From positions 310,001 to 374,000 of the forward strand of contig NZ_RKME01000001.1 in the NCBI RefSeq assembly GCF_003797825.1: 64,000 nt of DNA, read 5' to 3'. Each line of letters starts with the position of its first letter. Position 1 is the first letter of the stretch. A program made the translations under genes and the position numbers. The notes below the pieces were generated by a model. That model was given only the letters and a program-made list of their open reading frames with translations, ran no database searches and was not told the origin of the DNA. Shown here one piece after another: positions 8,820 to 17,272 of this stretch. This DNA comes from Gordonia sp. OPL2. Lineage in GTDB: Bacteria > Actinomycetota > Actinomycetes > Mycobacteriales > Mycobacteriaceae.

Positions 8820-10327
8820 GCGCACCGACGATCGAGAATGTCGACGTCGTCGTGGTCGGCGGTGGGCCGGGTGGGTCGACCGTGGCGACGCTTCTCGCGA
8901 AGAGTGGGCACCGCGTCGTGCAGCTGGAGAAGGAGACCTTCCCCCGCTACCAGATCGGGGAGTCGTTGCTGCCCTCGACGATTCACGGGGTGTGCCGGCT
9001 GCTCGGCGTGGATCAGAAGATCAAGGATGCGGGCTTCATGCACAAGCGGGGTGGCAGCTTCCGCTGGGGCAAGAACCCGGTGCCGTGGAACTTCCTGTTC
9101 GCCATCTCGCCGGAGTTCGCCGGCGAGGGGTCCTACGCCTATCAGGTCGAGCGGATGAAGTTCGACAACATCCTGCTGGAGAACTCGGCCGAATGCGGTG
9201 TGGACGTGCGCCAGAACTGCCGCGTCAACGGAACCGAACAGGACGAGGACGGGCGCGTCGTCGGAGTCCGGTACCTCGACGCCGACCGCGGTGAGCACCA
9301 CGTGCGGGCGAAGTACGTCGTGGACGCATCGGGCAACACCACGCGGCTCTCGAAATATGCAGGGGGCGAGCGCATCTACTCCGACTTCTTCCAGAATGTC
9401 GCCGTCTTCGGCTATTTCGAGGGTGGCAAGCGCCTGCCGGCACCCGACTCCGGCAACATCCTGTGCGCGGCGTTCGACGAGGGATGGATGTGGTACATCC
9501 CGCTGTCGGACACCCTCACCAGTGTCGGCGCGGTCATCTCCAAGGACAAGGCCGAGCACGTGCTCAACGCGCAGGAAGAGACGCTGAACCACTACATCGA
9601 TCGATGCACGATCGTGAAGGACATGCTCAGCGACGCCAGCCGGGTCACCGAGGGCACCTACGGCGAGATCCGTATCCGCCAAGACTACTCATATGCCAAC
9701 ACCCGGTTCTGGGGCAACGGGATGGTCCTCGTCGGGGATGCCGCCTGCTTCATCGACCCCGTGTTCTCCACCGGTGTTCACCTCGCCACCTACTCAGGCG
9801 TCCTCGCGGCACGGTCGATCAACAGCGTGCTGTCGGGCGCGATGACCGAGGAGCGTGCCTTCGACGAATTCGAGGGACGTTACCGCCGGGAGTACGCGGT
9901 GTTCTACGAGTTCCTGTCCGCGTTCTACGACATGGAGCAGTCCGAGGATTCGTATTTCTGGAAAGCGCGCAAGGTCACCAACTTCGACCGCACCGACCTC
10001 GCGGCATTCGTCTCGCTCGTCGCCGGCGGGTACTCGGGTGAGGACGTCTTGACCGATCCGGAGAAGATCGTCGAGAAGTTCAGCGCATCGACCAAGGCAC
10101 TGACCGAGGCGACCGAGAAGACCGGCGGTATGGACACCGACTCCGGTCAGCGGATGGGCCACATGTTCAGTGCGCCGGTCGTCCGCGACGTGATGGAGGA
10201 GATGAACGCCTTCCAGGCACGCGGCGCCAGCGGTGACGGAGCGATCGAGCCGCCGCTGCTCGACGGCGGGCTGGTGCCGTCGGCCGATGGTCTGGCGTGG
10301 GCCGAGCCCGCGACCGTCGACGCGTGA
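8816..10327 (+). CDS. Flavin-dependent halogenase (carrier-tethered substrate type)
   Basis: This 503-residue FADH2-dependent halogenase has the nucleotide-binding GGGPGGST at 15-22, the ESLLPS loop at 49-54 and Lys77 in FMHKRGGSFRWG. Lys77 is the likely equivalent of the lysine that carries hypochlorite as a chloramine. The halogenase hallmark WxWxIP is present as WMWYIP at 224-229, and a second FAD contact, GDAACFIDP, follows near 307. The family needs a flavin reductase supplied from elsewhere. Translational coupling to the aryl carrier gene suggests that the substrate is the carrier-bound aryl group, giving a chlorinated catechol or phenol. That step is inference; the halogenase identity is strong. 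A related flavin hydroxylase is the alternative, but the WxWxIP motif argues against it. Confidence 0.9.
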   Translation: MSAPTIENVDVVVVGGGPGGSTVATLLAKSGHRVVQLEKETFPRYQIGESLLPSTIHGVCRLLGVDQKIKDAGFMHKRGGSFRWGKNPVPWNFLFAISPEFAGEGSYAYQVERMKFDNILLENSAECGVDVRQNCRVNGTEQDEDGRVVGVRYLDADRGEHHVRAKYVVDASGNTTRLSKYAGGERIYSDFFQNVAVFGYFEGGKRLPAPDSGNILCAAFDEGWMWYIPLSDTLTSVGAVISKDKAEHVLNAQEETLNHYIDRCTIVKDMLSDASRVTEGTYGEIRIRQDYSYANTRFWGNGMVLVGDAACFIDPVFSTGVHLATYSGVLAARSINSVLSGAMTEERAFDEFEGRYRREYAVFYEFLSAFYDMEQSEDSYFWKARKVTNFDRTDLAAFVSLVAGGYSGEDVLTDPEKIVEKFSASTKALTEATEKTGGMDTDSGQRMGHMFSAPVVRDVMEEMNAFQARGASGDGAIEPPLLDGGLVPSADGLAWAEPATVDA

Positions 10328-10340
10328 CCCACCGCCGACG

Positions 10341-11609
10341 ATGCTGACCCAGCTCGCGATCATCCTCGGCGCCGCGGTGGTGCTGGGGATGATCGCGAGG
10401 CGGCTCGGGCTGCCCGCGATGGTCGGCGAACTACTCGCCGGTGTCGTTCTCGGTCCGTCGCTGCTCGGTTGGCTCCTCCCGGCGGCGCATGACCGACTCT
10501 TCCCCGACGACGGCCCGTCGGCGCTGGTCGCCGGGATCGGACAGTTCGGTGTGCTGCTCCTCGTCGGGCTGGCCGCCGCCGAGCTCGACTTCACCGTGTT
10601 ACGCCGGCGCGGCAAGGTCATCGCATCGGTGAGCGTGTGGTCGTTCGCGATACCGCTCGCCTTCGGGATCGGCGTCGGTTTCGGCGTGCCCGATCGGTTC
10701 CACGGGAGCGACTCGACGGCCGTGGAATTCGCGTTGCTGCTCGGAACCGCGATGTCGGTCAGCGCAATTCCGGTGATCGCCAAGATCCTCACCGACCTCG
10801 ATCTGCTGCGCAAGGAGATCGGTCAGGTGATCCTGAGCGCCGGCACCCTCAGCGATGTCGGCGCATGGATGTTGCTCGCGGTCGTGTCGGCGATGACGAC
10901 CGTCGGCCTGCGAGGCTGGCAGGTCCCGCTGACCGCGGCGTACCTGGGCGCGGCCATCGCCGTCACCTGGCTGCTCCGTCCGTGGGTGCGCAAAGCACTC
11001 GATCGCGTCGAGACATCGTCGAATGCCGTGTATGTCAACGGAATCGTCGTGGTGCTGATCGTCGCCGGGGCCGCCGCCACCGACGCACTGCACCTGGAGG
11101 CCGCGCTGGGAGCCTTCCTCGCCGGGTTGATGGTCGGCCGCCGCGGACACGGGGTGCTCGGGCCGCTGCAGACGGTCACAGCCGCCGTGCTGGCGCCGGT
11201 GTTCCTCGCCACCGCGGGCCTGCACCTGGACCTTGCCGAACTCGGGCGGCCGGGTGTCGCAGTCCTCGCGGTCGTCGTGCTCGTCGTGGCTGTTGCCGGG
11301 AAGCTGATCGGTGGATACCTGGGTGCGCGTCTGGTCGGCGTGTCCCGCTGGGAGTCGCTGGCGCTCGGATCGGGGCTCAACGCCCGCGGCGTCGTCGAGA
11401 TCATCTTGGCCACCATCGGGCTGCAGATCGGCGTGTTCTCCGAGTCGGTCTACGCGATCGTCGTCCTGCTGGCTCTGGCCACCTCCATCATGGCCGGTCC
11501 CATGCTCGTATTCGCCACGCGCCGTTTCGAATCCGAATCGATCCCGGCGGTTCGTCCGGCCTCGGTCGGCGCGGATGCCGGTGTGGATGCCGGAGTGGGA
11601 CGGGGCTGA
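10341..11609 (+). CDS. CPA2-family cation/proton antiporter (Kef-like)
   Basis: A 422-residue membrane protein with about 12 hydrophobic segments and no C-terminal TrkA domain. Family features include the LAGVVLGPSLLG stretch near the N-terminus, GTAMSVSAIPVIAKIL in the middle and GLNARGVVEIILATIGL near the end. Members exchange K+ or Na+ for protons across the membrane. The ATG is 13 bases after the halogenase stop, so it is probably in the same operon. Its role in the cluster is unknown. It might balance ions during halogenation or export, or simply be a passenger. Confidence 0.88.
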   Translation: MLTQLAIILGAAVVLGMIARRLGLPAMVGELLAGVVLGPSLLGWLLPAAHDRLFPDDGPSALVAGIGQFGVLLLVGLAAAELDFTVLRRRGKVIASVSVWSFAIPLAFGIGVGFGVPDRFHGSDSTAVEFALLLGTAMSVSAIPVIAKILTDLDLLRKEIGQVILSAGTLSDVGAWMLLAVVSAMTTVGLRGWQVPLTAAYLGAAIAVTWLLRPWVRKALDRVETSSNAVYVNGIVVVLIVAGAAATDALHLEAALGAFLAGLMVGRRGHGVLGPLQTVTAAVLAPVFLATAGLHLDLAELGRPGVAVLAVVVLVVAVAGKLIGGYLGARLVGVSRWESLALGSGLNARGVVEIILATIGLQIGVFSESVYAIVVLLALATSIMAGPMLVFATRRFESESIPAVRPASVGADAGVDAGVGRG

Positions 11610-11649
11610 GGGTCCGGCGCTGCCGGGCACGTGGAGCGATCGACGACGT

Positions 11650-11684
11650 CCTCGCCCGTCGCCACTTTCAGCCGACGGGCGAGG
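11650..11684. terminator. Candidate bidirectional terminator hairpin
   Basis: A perfect 12-base stem (cctcgcccgtcg / cgacgggcgagg) with an 11-base loop lies where the antiporter and isochorismate synthase genes converge. It overlaps the last codons of the latter. There is no T-tract, which is common for high-GC actinobacterial hairpins. Confidence 0.5.
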
Positions 11685-12819
11685 AGGCCGTGTCGTCGGC
11701 GACGTCGAGCGCGTCGAGGATCGTGCGAAACTTCGACTCCGTCTCGCGCAGTTCGTCGTCCGGGTCGGATGCTGCGACGATGCCGCCACCGGCCCAGGTG
11801 GTCACCCCGCGGCCGTCGCCATCGATCTCCGCACAACGGATCGCGACCATCCATTCGCCGTCACCGGAGGCGTCGGTCCAGCCGACAGCACCGGCATAGA
11901 AGCCACGGTCGCCCTCGACCTCGCGGATGAGGTCGCGGGCCGCCCCGGTGGGTGTGCCACAGACTGCGGGGGTCGGGTGCAGCGCGAGTGCGAGATCGAG
12001 CGCGGTCAGGTCCGGGTCGTCGACGACACCTCGGATCGGTGTGCCGAGGTGCCACATGGCCGGCGTCGCCACCATCGTCGGCTCCGCCGGGACCCGGAGA
12101 TCGGTGCACAGTGGTGTCAGCACGGCGCGGATGGCATCGACCACCAGGCGATGCTCGTGCCGATCCTTGCCGGAGATCGCCAGCAGGTCTCGTCGGTGCG
12201 CGTCCTGCACCGGATCCACGTCGCGAGCGGCCGACCCGGCCAGGGGGTGGCAGGTCACCACCCGGCCTTCTTTGCGGACGAGGACTTCCGGGCTCGCGCC
12301 GACCAGATGATGTCCGTCACGGTCTGCTCCAGCGGGGGAGAGGTCGGTCAGGAAGGCGTTACCCCCCGGGTCGGCGGCACACAGCCGTGCCGCGAGATCG
12401 TGCGCAGAGATCGCAGAGTCGCAGCGCAAGAGCAGTTTTCGAGCCAGGACCACCTTCTCCATCGCGGGATTGCCGCGGAGTTCGGCGACGATGTCGGCGA
12501 CCCGGCGACGATGATCGGCAGGCTGCGGATCGGCTCGGTCGATCGTCACCACCCGGTCGTGGCCGCCGATCGTCGGCGGCCGCCACGGACCGGTCTCGCA
12601 GTTCAGCGTCTCCGGTGCGATCAGTGCCGCGGGATCGCGGAGATCGAACGGCAGCGCGCCGACCAGCCATCGGTGGCGACGCGCCGACAAAGCTCGCTGC
12701 GCCGCCGCGACATCGTCGAATGATGCATTCACACCGGTGGTGACCACGTGGCGATCAGGTCGGGACAGGACGAACGACGGGGTCTGCGGATGCGGCGGAG
12801 GGGGATGCGGCACGAGCAC
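11668..12819 (-). CDS. dhbC: Isochorismate synthase (EntC/DhbC family)
   Basis: Converts chorismate to isochorismate, the first step to 2,3-dihydroxybenzoate or salicylate. The 383-residue protein has the chorismate-enzyme motifs EKVVLARK (catalytic-base lysine), PTPAVCGTPTGAA, and DRGFYAGAVGW followed by GDGEWMVAIRCAEI. At this length it matches stand-alone EntC/DhbC rather than the longer MbtI-type salicylate synthases. The GTG start at 12819 was chosen because the iron box lies immediately upstream and would fall inside the gene if the longer frame from 12882 were used. GTG at 12813 is equally possible. It is divergent from the N-hydroxylase gene. Confidence 0.9.
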   Translation of the reverse strand: MLVPHPPPPHPQTPSFVLSRPDRHVVTTGVNASFDDVAAAQRALSARRHRWLVGALPFDLRDPAALIAPETLNCETGPWRPPTIGGHDRVVTIDRADPQPADHRRRVADIVAELRGNPAMEKVVLARKLLLRCDSAISAHDLAARLCAADPGGNAFLTDLSPAGADRDGHHLVGASPEVLVRKEGRVVTCHPLAGSAARDVDPVQDAHRRDLLAISGKDRHEHRLVVDAIRAVLTPLCTDLRVPAEPTMVATPAMWHLGTPIRGVVDDPDLTALDLALALHPTPAVCGTPTGAARDLIREVEGDRGFYAGAVGWTDASGDGEWMVAIRCAEIDGDGRGVTTWAGGGIVAASDPDDELRETESKFRTILDALDVADDTASSPVG

Positions 12820-12824
12820 GTTGC

Positions 12825-12843
12825 TTAGGATAGACTTACCTTT
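12825..12843. promoter_or_regulatory. IdeR/DtxR-like iron box between divergent siderophore genes
   Basis: ttaggatagacttaccttt matches about 14 of 19 positions of TTAGGTTAGSCTAACCTAA. It sits between the isochorismate synthase and N-hydroxylase genes, so one box could control both directions. Confidence 0.7.
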
Positions 12844-12857
12844 CGTCTGGAGAACGA

Positions 12858-14246
12858 GTGCGCCTTCCCCATCGGTCAGCACAGTCGCAGAACGACGTAG
12901 AGGAGCAACGCTTGTGCAGTGATCTTTCTCCGTTGGTCGACGTGGTCGGCATCGGATTCGGACCGTCGAATCTGGGGTTGGCGATCGCGATCGAGGAGCA
13001 CAATCTGACCGCCGGGCCGCAGCAGGCGGTCACCGCGAAGTTCTTCGAGAAAAAGGATGCCTTCGGCTGGCACTCCGGCATGTTGCTGCCCGGCACGACC
13101 ATGCAGGTGTCCTTCTTGAAAGACCTTGCCACGCAACGTAATGCGCGCAGTGAGTACACGTTCCTGAACTATCTGACGGAACGTGGTCGGCTGACTCATT
13201 TCATCAACCGGCAGGACTTCTTTCCGCTGCGTGCCGAGTTCCACGACTACCTGTGCTGGGCCGCCGACCGGGTCCGGATCCCTGTCGAGTACTCGACGGA
13301 TGTCACAGCTGTGCGATGGGATGGTGACCACTTCGAGGTGGTGTCCGATTCCGGTGTGGTCCGTGCCCGCAACCTGGTCCTCGGTGGCGGACTCCGAGCG
13401 AAGTTGCCTGCGGGGGTCACCGCCGGTCCCCGGGTGTTCCACAACCATCGCATGCTCCACCACTTCGCCGACCTGCCGAGCAGGTCCAACGGCCGCTACG
13501 CGGTGATCGGCGCGGGGCAGAGCGCGGCGGAGGTGGCCGCCTACCTGCACGACGAGACCGATGCGGACGTGCACGCGGTGTTTGCGAAGTACGGCTACAC
13601 GCCCGCCGACGACAGCCCGTACGCGAACCGGATCTTCGATCCCGAGGCGGTCGACGAGTACTTCGCGGCAGGAGACGGGTGGCGTGAGAGGCTCCTGCAG
13701 TATCACCGCAGTACGAATTACTCCGCCGTCGATCCGGAGCTGATCCAGGATCTCTACCAGCGGGAGTACACCGAGCACGTCAACGGTCATCGTCGGTTGT
13801 TCGTCCACGGCGCCACCGAGTTGGTCGACATCGTCGAGGGTGCGGACTCGGTCCGCATCCGGGTCGCGCATCGGCTCACCGGCACGGAGACCGAACTCGA
13901 CTGTGACGCAGTGGTGTTCGCCACTGGATTCGAGCCCACTCCGTTGTCGGACATGCTCGGCGACCTCGCCGAGAGCTGTGGCGAGGACCGGCACGGCCGG
14001 CCCGTCCTGGACCGCCTCTACCGGGTGCAGACTGCCGACGACATCACCGGAGACATCTTCGTGCAGGGCAACTCCGAGCACACCCACGGACTGACCTCCA
14101 CGTTGCTGTCCAATGTGGCGGTCCGGTCCGGTGAGATCGTGCGCGCGTTGGCGGAGAACCGTTCGCTCGTCGCGGCGTCCGCGGTGTCGAACGGGTTCGC
14201 GGACATCGCCGGCGAACCACTGTCGGGTCGGGACGGGCATCGGTGA
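12858..14246 (+). CDS. L-ornithine/L-lysine N-monooxygenase (siderophore)
   Basis: A flavin- and NADPH-dependent N-hydroxylating monooxygenase that makes the hydroxamate precursor. FAD motif GIGFGPSNLGLA is near the N-terminus, the NADPH motif GAGQSAAEVAAYL is in the middle, and FATGFEPTPL is near the end. The stretch HRSTNYSAVDPELIQDLY resembles ornithine hydroxylases (PvdA/SidA) more than lysine enzymes, so N5-hydroxyornithine is the likely product. Two starts are plausible: GTG at 12858 (GGAGA upstream; 462 aa) and TTG at 12912 (GAGGAG six bases upstream; 444 aa, closer to family length). The 3' end overlaps the reductase start by four bases. Confidence 0.92.
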   Translation: MRLPHRSAQSQNDVEEQRLCSDLSPLVDVVGIGFGPSNLGLAIAIEEHNLTAGPQQAVTAKFFEKKDAFGWHSGMLLPGTTMQVSFLKDLATQRNARSEYTFLNYLTERGRLTHFINRQDFFPLRAEFHDYLCWAADRVRIPVEYSTDVTAVRWDGDHFEVVSDSGVVRARNLVLGGGLRAKLPAGVTAGPRVFHNHRMLHHFADLPSRSNGRYAVIGAGQSAAEVAAYLHDETDADVHAVFAKYGYTPADDSPYANRIFDPEAVDEYFAAGDGWRERLLQYHRSTNYSAVDPELIQDLYQREYTEHVNGHRRLFVHGATELVDIVEGADSVRIRVAHRLTGTETELDCDAVVFATGFEPTPLSDMLGDLAESCGEDRHGRPVLDRLYRVQTADDITGDIFVQGNSEHTHGLTSTLLSNVAVRSGEIVRALAENRSLVAASAVSNGFADIAGEPLSGRDGHR

Positions 14247-15097
14247 CGCACTCCGACTCGGCAATTGTGGATCTGACGCCGCACGCCTCCGACCTCCGGC
14301 TGACCATGTACGACCTCGTCCCCCGCACGGTCGAGGTCGTGGCCTCCAGGGACCTGAGCGCCGAGATGCGCCGCGTGACGTTCCGGATCACCTCCCCGGA
14401 CGACTTCTGGTTCGTCGAGATGGCGCCGGACGACCACGTCAAGCTGTTCTTTGCCGATGAGACCGGCGAGATCGTGATGCCCGGGGTCGGGCCGGAAGGC
14501 ATGCGGCTACCGGCGCACGGCCGCCATCCGATCTACCGGGATTACACCGTCCGCTCCTACGACCGTGATTCCGCGTTGCTCGACATCGACTTCGTGCTGC
14601 ACACGCACGGCGTCGCGGGTTCCTGGGCGATGCGTGCGGTCGCCGGCGACCGGTTGGGCATGCTGGGTCCACGTGGCTCGCACATCTACCCGGTGGGCTA
14701 CGACTGGTACCTCCTCGGCGCCGACGACACGGCTCTTCCGGCGCTGGCCCGTTGGCTGGAGGAGCTGCCTGACGGCAAGCCGGTGATCGCCGTCGTCGAG
14801 GTGTCGGGACCGGAGTCCGAGATCGATCTGCCCGCCCGGCCAGGTGCCCGAATCCATGTGCTCCACCGTGGCGATGCGGCTCCCGGGAACAGCACCCTGC
14901 TGTACGAGGCGATCCGTTCCCTCGATCTGCCGCCCGGGGACTTCTACACCTGGGTGGCCGGTGAGGCGAACTCCCTCAAACCGGTCCGACGACACCTACG
15001 ACGTGAACTGGGGCTGCCGAAGGAGCGGGTCAAGGTCGACGGCTACTGGCGCGCCGGCACCGTCAACCTCGACCATCACGAGGCCGACGACGAGTGA
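14243..15097 (+). CDS. Siderophore-interacting protein, ferric-siderophore reductase (ViuB type)
   Basis: This 284-residue FAD/NAD(P)H oxidoreductase releases iron in the cytoplasm by reducing the imported ferric siderophore. The FAD-binding part includes HPIYRDYTVRSYD and HGVAGSWAMRAVAGDRLGMLGPRGS. The C-terminal SIP domain ends with WVAGEANSLKPVRRHLRRELG and the family signature DGYWRAGT. The GTG start shares GTGA with the N-hydroxylase stop, so the two are co-translated under the iron box at 12825. No ABC importer or exporter is found here. Confidence 0.92.
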   Translation: MTHSDSAIVDLTPHASDLRLTMYDLVPRTVEVVASRDLSAEMRRVTFRITSPDDFWFVEMAPDDHVKLFFADETGEIVMPGVGPEGMRLPAHGRHPIYRDYTVRSYDRDSALLDIDFVLHTHGVAGSWAMRAVAGDRLGMLGPRGSHIYPVGYDWYLLGADDTALPALARWLEELPDGKPVIAVVEVSGPESEIDLPARPGARIHVLHRGDAAPGNSTLLYEAIRSLDLPPGDFYTWVAGEANSLKPVRRHLRRELGLPKERVKVDGYWRAGTVNLDHHEADDE

Positions 15098-15125
15098 GCG
15101 CTGCGGGCACCGTAGCGTCGGCGGC

Positions 15126-16076
15126 TCAGCCGACGAGCGGTGCCAGCGTACGGCCCAGGAGCGAGACCCTCCCGTGCACATGACCATTCGCGGGCGCGTT
15201 GACCGTGACGCCGTCGACACCGGTCGCGAGCAGGTCGGTGAAGTGCGCGCCGACCTCGTCCGGATCACCCACGATCGTCGACGCGCGACGCACCTCGGCG
15301 GCCGGATTCCGCTGTAGATAGTCCTCGAACTCGGCGACCGCCTGATCGTGCGTCGGCGCGATGCATGCCGAGGTCTGAAGGCTCACCGTGATCTCGGAAC
15401 GGTTGCGCCCCAAGCGCTCACAGTGCTCTGCCAGCGCATCGAGTTTGCGTGGGATGTCCTCGACCGGGCAGATGAGGTTCGACTCGTCCGCGTACTGGGC
15501 GACCATGCGCAGGGTCTTCTTCTCGCCGCCGCCGCCGATCATCACCGGGATCTTCGACAGAGGTGCCGGAACGTTGAGGGCCTCGCTCACCCGGTACCAC
15601 TTGCCGTCGAGACTCGGCGCCGTGCCCGCCAGCATGCCGAGCACGATCTGAAGGGCCTCCTCGAGCTTCTCGAACCGGTCGGTGAAGGTGCCGAATTCGT
15701 ATCCGAGCGAGTCGTGTTCGAGTTCGAACCATCCCGCGCCGATCCCCAGCTGTCCGCGACCGCCGGACACCAGGTCGAGTGCGGTCACCGTCTTCGCGAG
15801 CAGCGTCGGGTTGCGGTAGGTGTTCCCGGTGACCAGCGAGGACAGCCGCACCGTCGAGGTGTGCTGTGCCAGGGCCGAGAGCAACGTGTAGCACTCGATC
15901 ATCGGTTCGTCGGGCGCGCCCAGGATCGGCAGTTGGTAGAAGTGGTCCATCACCAGGACGGTGTCGAACCCGGACTCCTCGGCCTCCACCGCCTGCCCGA
16001 CGATCGTCGGGAAGAGTCGGTCGGGGGTGGTGTCGGGATAGGTGAAATTGGGGATCTGGTAACCGAGCTTCGTCAC
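15126..16076 (-). CDS. LLM-class F420-dependent oxidoreductase
   Basis: A 316-residue luciferase-like TIM-barrel protein. It begins KLGYQIPNFTYPD and has the family landmarks VMDHFYQLPILG, TALDLVSGGRGQLGIGAGW and IPVMIGGGGEKKTLR. In mycolic-acid actinobacteria such proteins usually use coenzyme F420; the substrate cannot be read from sequence. The GTG start is nine bases after the nucleoside hydrolase stop, suggesting a two-gene operon. It converges on the siderophore reductase. A short hairpin (cgtcggc/gccgacg, 15116-15135) at the junction may stop transcription. Confidence 0.88.
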   Translation of the reverse strand: MTKLGYQIPNFTYPDTTPDRLFPTIVGQAVEAEESGFDTVLVMDHFYQLPILGAPDEPMIECYTLLSALAQHTSTVRLSSLVTGNTYRNPTLLAKTVTALDLVSGGRGQLGIGAGWFELEHDSLGYEFGTFTDRFEKLEEALQIVLGMLAGTAPSLDGKWYRVSEALNVPAPLSKIPVMIGGGGEKKTLRMVAQYADESNLICPVEDIPRKLDALAEHCERLGRNRSEITVSLQTSACIAPTHDQAVAEFEDYLQRNPAAEVRRASTIVGDPDEVGAHFTDLLATGVDGVTVNAPANGHVHGRVSLLGRTLAPLVG

Positions 16077-16085
16077 ACCCCGACG

Positions 16086-17198
16086 CTACGCTCGCCGTGC
16101 CTGGGCCGCAGGGGATCTCCTGACCGTCTCGCCGACGCGATCCCCTGACGCAAGAAGGCCGCTGTCCGAATTGTCCGATGAGGCAAGCGTTCTCGCCAGT
16201 GTGGCGATCCGGTCGAGCAATTCGTCGAAGACCGCGTCGACGTCGGTGGACGTCGTGATCCGTGCATTCGGGGCGCCGGTCATCGACCGTTCGTCGGCCA
16301 CGGTCATGCCCCTCGTCAGCCGTCCGGTCACCTCGACGTCGACCCGGGCCGCGATGGTGGTGACGATGCCGGGGGAGAGCGCGACCATGGCCGCGAATGG
16401 ATCGTGGAGATGGGCGATGTATCCCTCGTCGTGCGCGTGATGGAACTCCAGGTAGAAGCGCACGGCGTCGACCACGTGACGGATCAGGGGATTGGCGGCC
16501 ACCGAGCGCAGCCCCGGCTCGTCTCCGGGATCGGGGCATTCGACCGGGCTGCTACCCGCTGCGGCGGCGAGACGGACCAGATGGTCCGGGGTGAGGGCGA
16601 CCGACTCGGTGAGGTCGAGCGGGCACACGATGGGAGGTGTCGCGTCCTCGGCGCCGAACGCGGCGAAGACCTCCGCGGCGGCCTCGGGATCGACTGCGAC
16701 GTTCCATTCCGCGACGGGCGTGGTGTTTCCGTGCACGTGGAACGCGCCACCCATGATCACCAGGCGAGCGAGCCGGCCCGGAAGTGCCGAATCGCGCCGA
16801 ATTGCTGTCGCAAGTGACGTCAGCGGGCCTGTGACCAGGCCGATCAGCTCCCCGGGGTGTGCGAGCGACGCGTCGATCCAGGCGTCCGCGGCGTCCACCT
16901 GGCTTTCGCTGGTGGTCGCCGGCGGCAGCTCCGCGTAACCGACACCGGCCGGGCCATGGGTGTCCTCGGTGGTCATGAGCTCGGCGACCAGGGGCACCGG
17001 TGACCCGGTGTGGACCGGGATGTCGGTGCGACCGCAGAGTTCCAGCCAGGCGAGATTGTTCGCGGTCACCGTGTCCACCGGGACGTTGCCGGCGGTGGAT
17101 GCGATCCCGATCACATCCACGTCGGGGCGAGCGAGGAGGTACAGCAGCGCCAGCGAGTCGTCGATCCCGGTGTCGCAGTCGAAGAAGAGACGGGTCAC
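16086..17198 (-). CDS. Inosine-uridine preferring nucleoside hydrolase family protein
   Basis: Hydrolyses the N-glycosidic bond of ribonucleosides for purine/pyrimidine salvage. The calcium-binding signature DCDTGIDDSLAL is at residues 7-18. Further family features are STAGNVPVDTVTANNLAWL, VIMGGAFHVHGNTTPVAEWNV and a C-terminal HDPFAAM with the active-site His/Asp. The 370-residue length exceeds the usual 310-330 because of a low-similarity tail. The start is GTG. It lies first in a minus-strand pair with the LLM oxidoreductase. Confidence 0.88.
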   Translation of the reverse strand: MTRLFFDCDTGIDDSLALLYLLARPDVDVIGIASTAGNVPVDTVTANNLAWLELCGRTDIPVHTGSPVPLVAELMTTEDTHGPAGVGYAELPPATTSESQVDAADAWIDASLAHPGELIGLVTGPLTSLATAIRRDSALPGRLARLVIMGGAFHVHGNTTPVAEWNVAVDPEAAAEVFAAFGAEDATPPIVCPLDLTESVALTPDHLVRLAAAAGSSPVECPDPGDEPGLRSVAANPLIRHVVDAVRFYLEFHHAHDEGYIAHLHDPFAAMVALSPGIVTTIAARVDVEVTGRLTRGMTVADERSMTGAPNARITTSTDVDAVFDELLDRIATLARTLASSDNSDSGLLASGDRVGETVRRSPAAQARRA

Positions 17199-17272
17199 AC
17201 CGCCATTGTGACAAGTCCCCTTCGTGTGACGCCGAACTGGACATGTGCGGTCAGGTTTGTACCGTCGGGAGG

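Noticed and set aside
11668..12819. Salicylate synthase (MbtI type)
   Set aside because: At 383 residues it is shorter than MbtI/Irp9 enzymes and matches EntC/DhbC; the product is more likely isochorismate.
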